A program made the translations under genes and the position numbers. Shown here piece after piece: positions 57,799 through 64,000 of a stretch of DNA of 64,000 nucleotides (position 1 is the stretch's first letter; each line of letters opens with the position of its first letter). Source of the stretch: Tridacna crocea (lineage: Eukaryota; Mollusca; Bivalvia; Cardiida; Cardiidae); the NCBI GenBank assembly GCA_943736015.1, contig OX031068.1, forward strand, positions 30,438,296 through 30,502,295. Reading direction: 5' to 3'. Below the pieces are notes generated by a model. It worked only from the letters and a program-made list of their open reading frames with translations, was not told the DNA's origin and made no database searches.

Positions 57799-59992
57799 TT
57801 GTGCGGTAAAAGGTTAATAAGAATAAACAGATATTCCCCCCCTTCCCATCAGCCAATCCAATCTCTTCCCGCTCTGAAATTATCCAATCAGAGAAGCTTT
57901 AAGGAAATCAGAATGAAAACCAACAGCCAATCAGAGAAGACTTTAGAAATTTCAACAGCCAATCAGAGAGCTTCAAATTCGCGCCAAAATGGCGCCCTAA
58001 TTTATCGATTTAAAACAGTAAAAAAAACGGCATAAAAGTGGATTTAAAGTCTTCTGTAAAGGCTGCTGTGCAGTCCTTGGCAAACTGCCATCCACACATG
58101 CCAGATTTCACACATTTAAGAAAATAGGGGCGTAAAAGGCCATGTGTTGGTCTTTTCAAGCCTCTTGCAAGAATTACTTCCCTTTATTCCTCGATGCAAC
58201 CCCCCCTCCCCAGCTCATATGTTTTGGTCTTTTTAAGCCTCTTGCAAGAATTACTTCCCTTTAACCCTCGATGCACCCCCCCCAGCCCTTTACTAGATTT
58301 GCTTTTTTAACTCAGCCCACAAGAAATGCTGCACATTGAAACTTTCAATAGACCAAAGTGATCAATATACAGTGAAAAAAAAAAGCAACAGAAATTAATG
58401 CGACAAGTGGCTAAAAAAAGACTGAAAACTCTTTTCAGTTACTTCCTATTGCATATATCAAACAATGGCAACTGAAGTGTAATTTTTCTAATCTCTTCAA
58501 TCCGCAACAAGAAACCCAGTTACATTGACTACCCTCTCATGTTTTGGTCTTTTTAAGCCCCTTGCAAGAATTACTTCCCTTTAACCCTCGATGCACCCCC
58601 CCTCCCCAGCCCTTTACTTGATTTCCTTTTCTAACTCAGCCCACAAGAAATGCTGCACATTGAAACTTTCAATAGACCAAGGTGATCAATGTACAGTGTA
58701 AAAAGAAAAACCAGAAATTAATGCGACAAGTGGCTAAAAAAAGACTGAAAATTCTTTCAGTTACTTCCTATTGCATATATCAAACAATGGCAACTGAAGT
58801 GTAATTTTTCTAATCTCTTTAAACCGCAACAAGAAACCCAGTTACGTTGACTACCGTCACATATGTGCCAGTTACACTCATGCGAAAACCCCAGAAATGA
58901 ATGTGACAGGTGGCTAAAAAAAGACTGAAAACTCTCAGTTGCTTCCTATTGCATATATCAAACAGAGGCAACTGAAGTGTAATATTTCTAATATCTTCAA
59001 ACCACAACAAGAAGCCCAGTTATGTTGACTACCGTCTCATATGTGCCAGTTACGCTCATGCGAAAACCCCAGAAAATAATGCGACAAGTGGCTAAAAAAA
59101 GACTGAAGGCTCTTTCAGTAGCAACTGCTTCTTATTGCATAAATCAAACAAAAGGAACTAAATTTTCAATGTGTATTTTTTTTCTCCAATCTCTTTATAC
59201 CGTGACGAGAAATCCATTTACGTTGACTACCGTCTCATAGGTGCCGGTTACGTGCCCGCGAAAATCGACTTACGGAACATTTCATAGCAGACGACACCTG
59301 TTGCTTAATAGGTCAAATATAGGGAACTTAGTTTCTTATATCTTTTTTTCTATTTCTGCAATCTTTTTTTACCCTGACAACAAACCCTTTTAGGTTGTCT
59401 CTTGTCTCGCAGGTGCCACTTACGTATCCGCAAAAACATGAAAAATCGACTGACGGAATATTTTATAGCAGACGCCAACTGTTGCTTAAGTCAATTATAT
59501 GGATTTTTCTTTTTCTTTTTCTCTCACTAGGGCCATTGGTTTGGTTACGTGACCATCTCACGCATACGTGACTTACGTGCTACGCATAAAATCGTAAAAT
59601 CAACTTCAACACTTTATGAGGCAAATGATACCTATTGTACAATTCAAGGACAGGTAAACAAAATTTTTCCCTGTTTTCTTACCAGGGTCATGAAAACATT
59701 GAACCAATTTTGACGACTGCGCGAGTCAAAAGTCAATTTTATGTTTAATCGCTGCGCAAAAATATAAAATTCAGAAGCAACCGTTTGCTGTTGCGGAAAC
59801 TTTTTCCGATAAAAGAATCTAGAAGTAGGCCATAAAGATACAATAAGATGTAAGAATAACTAAAAATCAATTGCTTCTTTGATAGGGTAGAAAACATTGT
59901 GGGAAAAGGAGAAAATGCTGGTAACCTGCATTGTCTCCTTTCCTCAGATTATTTTCAAAAGCCTTCTCTTTCAGGGGTGTTAAAAGGCGTCA
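57799..59992 (+). repeat. satellite unit 25 (2194 bp)
   Basis: Complete unit lacking the T within the C-run near 58275. The variant CTTATATCTTTTTTTCT at 59335 recurs in unit 27. Confidence 0.95.
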
Positions 59993-62191
59993 TTGTGCGG
60001 TAAAAGGTTAATAAGAATAAACAGATATTCCCCCCCTTCCCATCAGCCAATCCAATCTCTTCCCGCTCTGAAATTATCCAATCAGAGAAGCTTTAAGGAA
60101 ATCAGAATGAAAACCAACAGCCAATCAGAGAAGACTTTAGAAATTTCAACAGCCAATCAGAGAGCTTCAAATTCGCGCCAAAATGGCGCCCTAATTTATC
60201 GATTTAAAACAGTAAAAAAAACGGCATAAAAGTGGATTTAAAGTCTTCTGTAAAGGCTGCTGTGCAGTCCTTGGCAAACTGCCATCCACACATGCCAGAT
60301 TTCACACATTTAAGAAAATAGGGGCGTAAAAGGCCATGTGTTGGTCTTTTCAAGCCTCTTGCAAGAATTACTTCCCTTTATTCCTCGATGCAACCCCCCC
60401 CTCCCCAGCTCATATGTTTTGGTCTTTTTAAGCCTCTTGCAAGAATTACTTCCCTTTAACCCTCGATGCACCCCCCCTCCCCAGCCCTTTACTAGATTTG
60501 CTTTTTTAACTCAGCCCACAAGAAATGCTGCACATTGAAACTTTCAATAGACCAAAGTGATCAATATACAGTGAAAAAAAAAACCAACAGAAATTAATGC
60601 GACAAGTGGCTAAAAAAAGACTGAAAACTCTTTTCAGTTACTTCCTATTGCATATATCAAACAATGGCAACTGAAGTGTAATTTTTCTAATCTCTTCAAT
60701 CCGCAACAAGAAACCCAGTTACAATGACTACCCTCTCATGTTTTGGTCTTTTTAAGCCCCTTGCAAGAATTACTTCCCTTTAACCCTCGATGCACCCCCC
60801 CCTCCCCAGCCCTTTACTTGATTTGCTTTTCTAACTCAGCCCACAAGAAATGCTGCACATTGAAACTTTCAATAGACCAAGGTGATCAATGTACAGTGTA
60901 AAAAGAAAAACCAGAAATTAATGCGACAAGTGGCTAAAAAAAGACTGAAAATTCTTTCAGTTACTTCCTATTGCATATATCAAACAATGGCAACTGAAGT
61001 GTAATTTTTCTAATCTCTTTAAACCGCAACAAGAAACCCAGTTACGTTGACTACCGTCACATATGTGCCAGTTACGCTCATGCGAAAACCCCAGAAATGA
61101 ATGTGACAGGTGGCTAAAAAAAGACTGAAAACTCTCAGTTGCTTCCTATTGCATATATCAAACAGAGGCAACTGAAGTGTAATATTTCTAATATCTTCAA
61201 ACCACAACAAGAAGCCCAGTTATGTTGACTACCGTCTCATATGTGCCAGTTACGCTCATGCGAAAACCCCAGAAAATAATGCGACAAGTGGCTAAAAAAA
61301 GACTGAAGGCTCTTTCAGTAGCAACTGCTTCTTATTGCATAAATCAAACAAAAGGAACTAAATTTTCAATGTGTATTTTTTTTCTCCAATCTCTTTATAC
61401 CGTGATGAGAGATCCATTTACGTTGACTACCGTCTCATAGGTGCCGGTTATGTGCCCGCGAAAATCGACTTACGGAACATTTCATAGCAGACGACACCTG
61501 TTGCTTAATAGGTCAAATATAGGGAACTTAGTTTCTAATATCTGTTTTTTATTTCTGCAATCTTTTTTTACCCTGACAACAAACCCTTTTAGGTTGTCTG
61601 TTGTCTCGCAGGTGCCACTTACGTATCCGCAAAAACATGAAAAATCGACTGACGGAATATTTTATAGCAGACGCCAACTGTTGCTTAAGTCAATTATATG
61701 GATTTTTCTTTTTCTTTTTCTCTCACTAGGGCCATTGGTTTGTTTACGTGACCATCTCACGCATACGTGACTTACGTGCTACGCATAAAATCGTAAAATC
61801 AACTTCAACACTTTATGAGGCAACTGATACCTATTGTACAATTCAAGGACAGGTAAACAAAATTTTTCCCTGTTTTCTTACCAGGGTCATGAAAACATTG
61901 AACCAATTTTGACGACTGCGCGAGTCAAAAGTCAATTTTATGTTTAATCGCTGCGCAAAAATATAAAATTCAGAAGCAACCGTTTGCTGTTGCGGAAACT
62001 TTTTCCGATAAAAGAATCTAGAAGTAGGCCATAAAGATACAATAAGATGTAAGAATAACTAAAAATCAATTGCTTCTTTGATAGGGTAGAAAACATTGTG
62101 GGAAAAGGAGAAAATGCTGGTAACCTGCATTGTCTCCTTTCCTCAGATTATTTCCAAAAGCCTTCTCTTTCAGGGGTGTTAAAAGGCGTCA
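59993..62191 (+). repeat. satellite unit 26 (2199 bp)
   Basis: Complete unit, largely the counterpart of unit 24 two periods upstream. It shares the eight-C run near 60392, GAGAGATCC, and GGTTATGTGCCC near 61445. Confidence 0.95.
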
Positions 62192-64000
62192 TTGTGCGGT
62201 AAAAGGTTAATAAGAATAAACAGATATTCCCCCCCTTCCCATCAGCCAATCCAATCTCTTCCCGCTCTGAAATTATCCAATCAGAGAAGCTTTAAGGAAA
62301 TCAGAATGAAAACCAACAGCCAATCAGAGAAGACTTTAGAAATTTCAACAGCCAATCAGAGAGCTTCAAATTCGCGCCAAAATGGCGCCCTAATTTATCG
62401 ATTTAAAACAGTAAAAAAAACGGCATAAAAGTGGATTTAAAGTCTTCTGTAAAGGCTGCTGTGCAGTCCTTGGCAAACTGCCATCCACACATGCCAGATT
62501 TCACACATTTAAGAAAATAGGGGCGTAAAAGGCCATGTGTTGGTCTTTTCAAGCCTCTTGCAAGAATTACTTCCCTTTATTCCTCGATGCAACCCCCCCT
62601 CCCCAGCTCATATGTTTTGGTCTTTTTAAGCCTCTTGCAAGAATTACTTCCCTTTAACCCTCGATGCACCCCCCCCCCCAGCCCTTTACTAGATTTGCTT
62701 TTTTAACTCAGCCCACAAGAAATGCTGCACATTGAAACTTTCAATAGACCAAAGTGATCAATATACAGTGAAAAAAAAAACCAACAGAAATTAATGCGAC
62801 AAGTGGCTAAAAAAAGACTGAAAACTCTTTTCAGTTACTTCCTATTGCATATATCAAACAATGGCAACTGAAGTGTAATTTTTCTAATCTCTTCAATCCG
62901 CAACAAGAAACCCAGTTACATTGACTACCCTCTCATGTTTTGGTCTTTTTAAGCCCCTTGCAAGAATTACTTCCCTTTAACCCTCGATGCACCCCCCCTC
63001 CCCAGCCCTTTACTTGATTTGCTTTTCTAACTCAGCCCACAAGAAATGCTGCACATTGAAACTTTCAATAGACCAAGGTGATCAATGTACAGTGTAAAAA
63101 GAAAAACCAGAAATTAATGCGACAAGTGGCTAAAAAAAGACTGAAAATTCTTTCAGTTACTTCCTATTGCATATATCAAACAATGGCAACTGAAGTGTAA
63201 TTTTTCTAATCTCTTTAAACCGCAACAAGAAACCCAGTTACGTTGACTACCGTCACATATGTGCCAGTTACGCTCATGCGAAAACCCCAGAAATGAATGT
63301 GACAGGTGGCTAAAAAAAGACTGAAAACTCTCAGTTGCTTCCTATTGCATATATCAAACAGAGGCAACTGAAGTGTAATATTTCTAATATCTTCAAACCA
63401 CAACAAGAAGCCCAGTTATGTTGACTACCGTCTCATATGTGCCAGTTACGCTCATGCGAAAACCCCAGAAAATAATGCGACAAGTGGCTAAAAAAAGACT
63501 GAAGGCTCTTTCAGTAGCAACTGCTTCTTATTGCATAAATCAAACAAAAGGAACTAAATTTTCAATGTGTATTTTTTTTCTCCAATCTCTTTATACCGTG
63601 ACGAGAAATCCATTTACGTTGACTACCGTCTCATAGGTGCCGGTTACGTGCCCGCGAAAATCGACTTACGGAACATTTCATAGCAGACGACACCTGTTGC
63701 TTAATAGGTCAAATATAGGGAACTTAGTTTCTTATATCTTTTTTTCTATTTCTGCAATCTTTTTTTACCCTGACAACAAACCCTTTTAGGTTGTCTCTTG
63801 TCTCGCAGGTGCCACTTACGTATCCGCAAAAACATGAAAAATCGACTGACGGAATATTTTATAGCAGACGCCAACTGTTGCTTAAGTCAATTATATGGAT
63901 TTTTCTTTTTCTTTTTCTCTCACTAGGGCCATTGGTTTGGTTACGTGACCATCTCACGCATACGTGACTTACGTGCTACGCATAAAATCGTAAAATCAAC
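62192..64000 (+). repeat. satellite unit 27, partial
   Basis: Truncated by the window end. It is the counterpart of unit 25, sharing the C-run without its T near 62669 and CTTATATCTTTTTTTCT at 63731. Confidence 0.95.

Larger units (their letters stand above)
23953..64000. repeat. 2.2-kb satellite array, right part
   Basis: The same satellite resumes immediately after the retrotransposon, in the same orientation and phase. It re-enters at the A/B sub-repeat junction where the left part stopped. Unit anchors are at 25473, 27672, 29870, 32069, 34276, 36150, 38349, 40223, 42419, 44616, 46815, 49010, 51206, 53403, 55600, 57799, 59993 and 62192. Two units are 323 bp short. From about 36.5 kb rightwards, multi-unit blocks are duplicated. 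The array continues past position 64000. Confidence 0.97.

Noticed and set aside
1..64000. CRISPR array
   Set aside because: The repeats are kilobase-scale tandem units without short direct repeats and unique spacers, and no cas genes are present.
1..64000. Tandem rDNA, 5S, snRNA or histone gene repeat
   Set aside because: The unit has no recognisable rRNA, tRNA-type internal promoter boxes, snRNA or histone reading frame. The CCAAT/E2F promoter resembles histone-type control but no histone frame follows.
1..64000. CENP-B box
   Set aside because: I did not find a match to the CENP-B box consensus in the unit, so centromere function is not supported by this motif.

Overview
The window is almost entirely one tandem satellite DNA array from a eukaryote, most likely an animal. 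A single full-length LTR retrotransposon interrupts it. I see no cellular protein gene, rRNA, tRNA or CRISPR array. The animal assignment rests on the retrotransposon, which has the domain order and SCAN-like Gag of the Gmr1-like Ty3/gypsy lineage known from metazoans, and on metazoan-style promoter motifs in the satellite (CCAAT, E2F and YY1-like). I cannot name the species.

Layout: satellite array at 1-17693; retrotransposon on the minus strand at 17694-23952, with a 4-bp target duplication on each side; the same array resumes at 23953 and runs off the right end. Taking the anchor TTGTGCGG as unit start, there are 25 complete units and 2 partial ones. The modal length is about 2197 bp. Exceptions are 2176 bp (unit at 1500), 2343 bp (12469), 2207 bp (32069) and two units of 1874 bp (34276 and 38349). 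The unit at 17009 carries the retrotransposon.

Each unit is itself built from repeats. Using the unit at 1500: a promoter-like block with four CCAAT boxes, an E2F/YY1-like element and a TATA-like element (1523-1740); a truncated 75-bp module (1846-1920); two 323-325-bp sub-repeats A and B (1921-2243, 2244-2568); then progressively diverged monomers of 178, 198, about 171 and 126 bp (2569-3220); then a more unique stretch with a conserved hairpin. A and B look like the 178-bp monomer with an extra module of about 145 bp. The array therefore has at least three levels: monomers of about 126-198 bp, the 2.2-kb unit, and larger blocks. A 4.39-kb dimer is visible in 56-64 kb, and a block of about 7.5-8 kb at 36.5-44.4 kb recurs at 45-53 kb. 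Length variants are explained by unequal exchange between sub-repeats.

The retrotransposon is 6259 bp. Its two 560-bp LTRs differ at one base. It has a tRNA-Pro-type primer binding site, a polypurine tract and one uninterrupted 1588-codon gag-pol frame. The order is SAP-like segment, charged coiled coil, SCAN-like capsid region, zinc knuckle, protease, integrase, reverse transcriptase, RNase H. It looks young and structurally intact. Short ORFs that recur in every satellite unit are judged non-coding.
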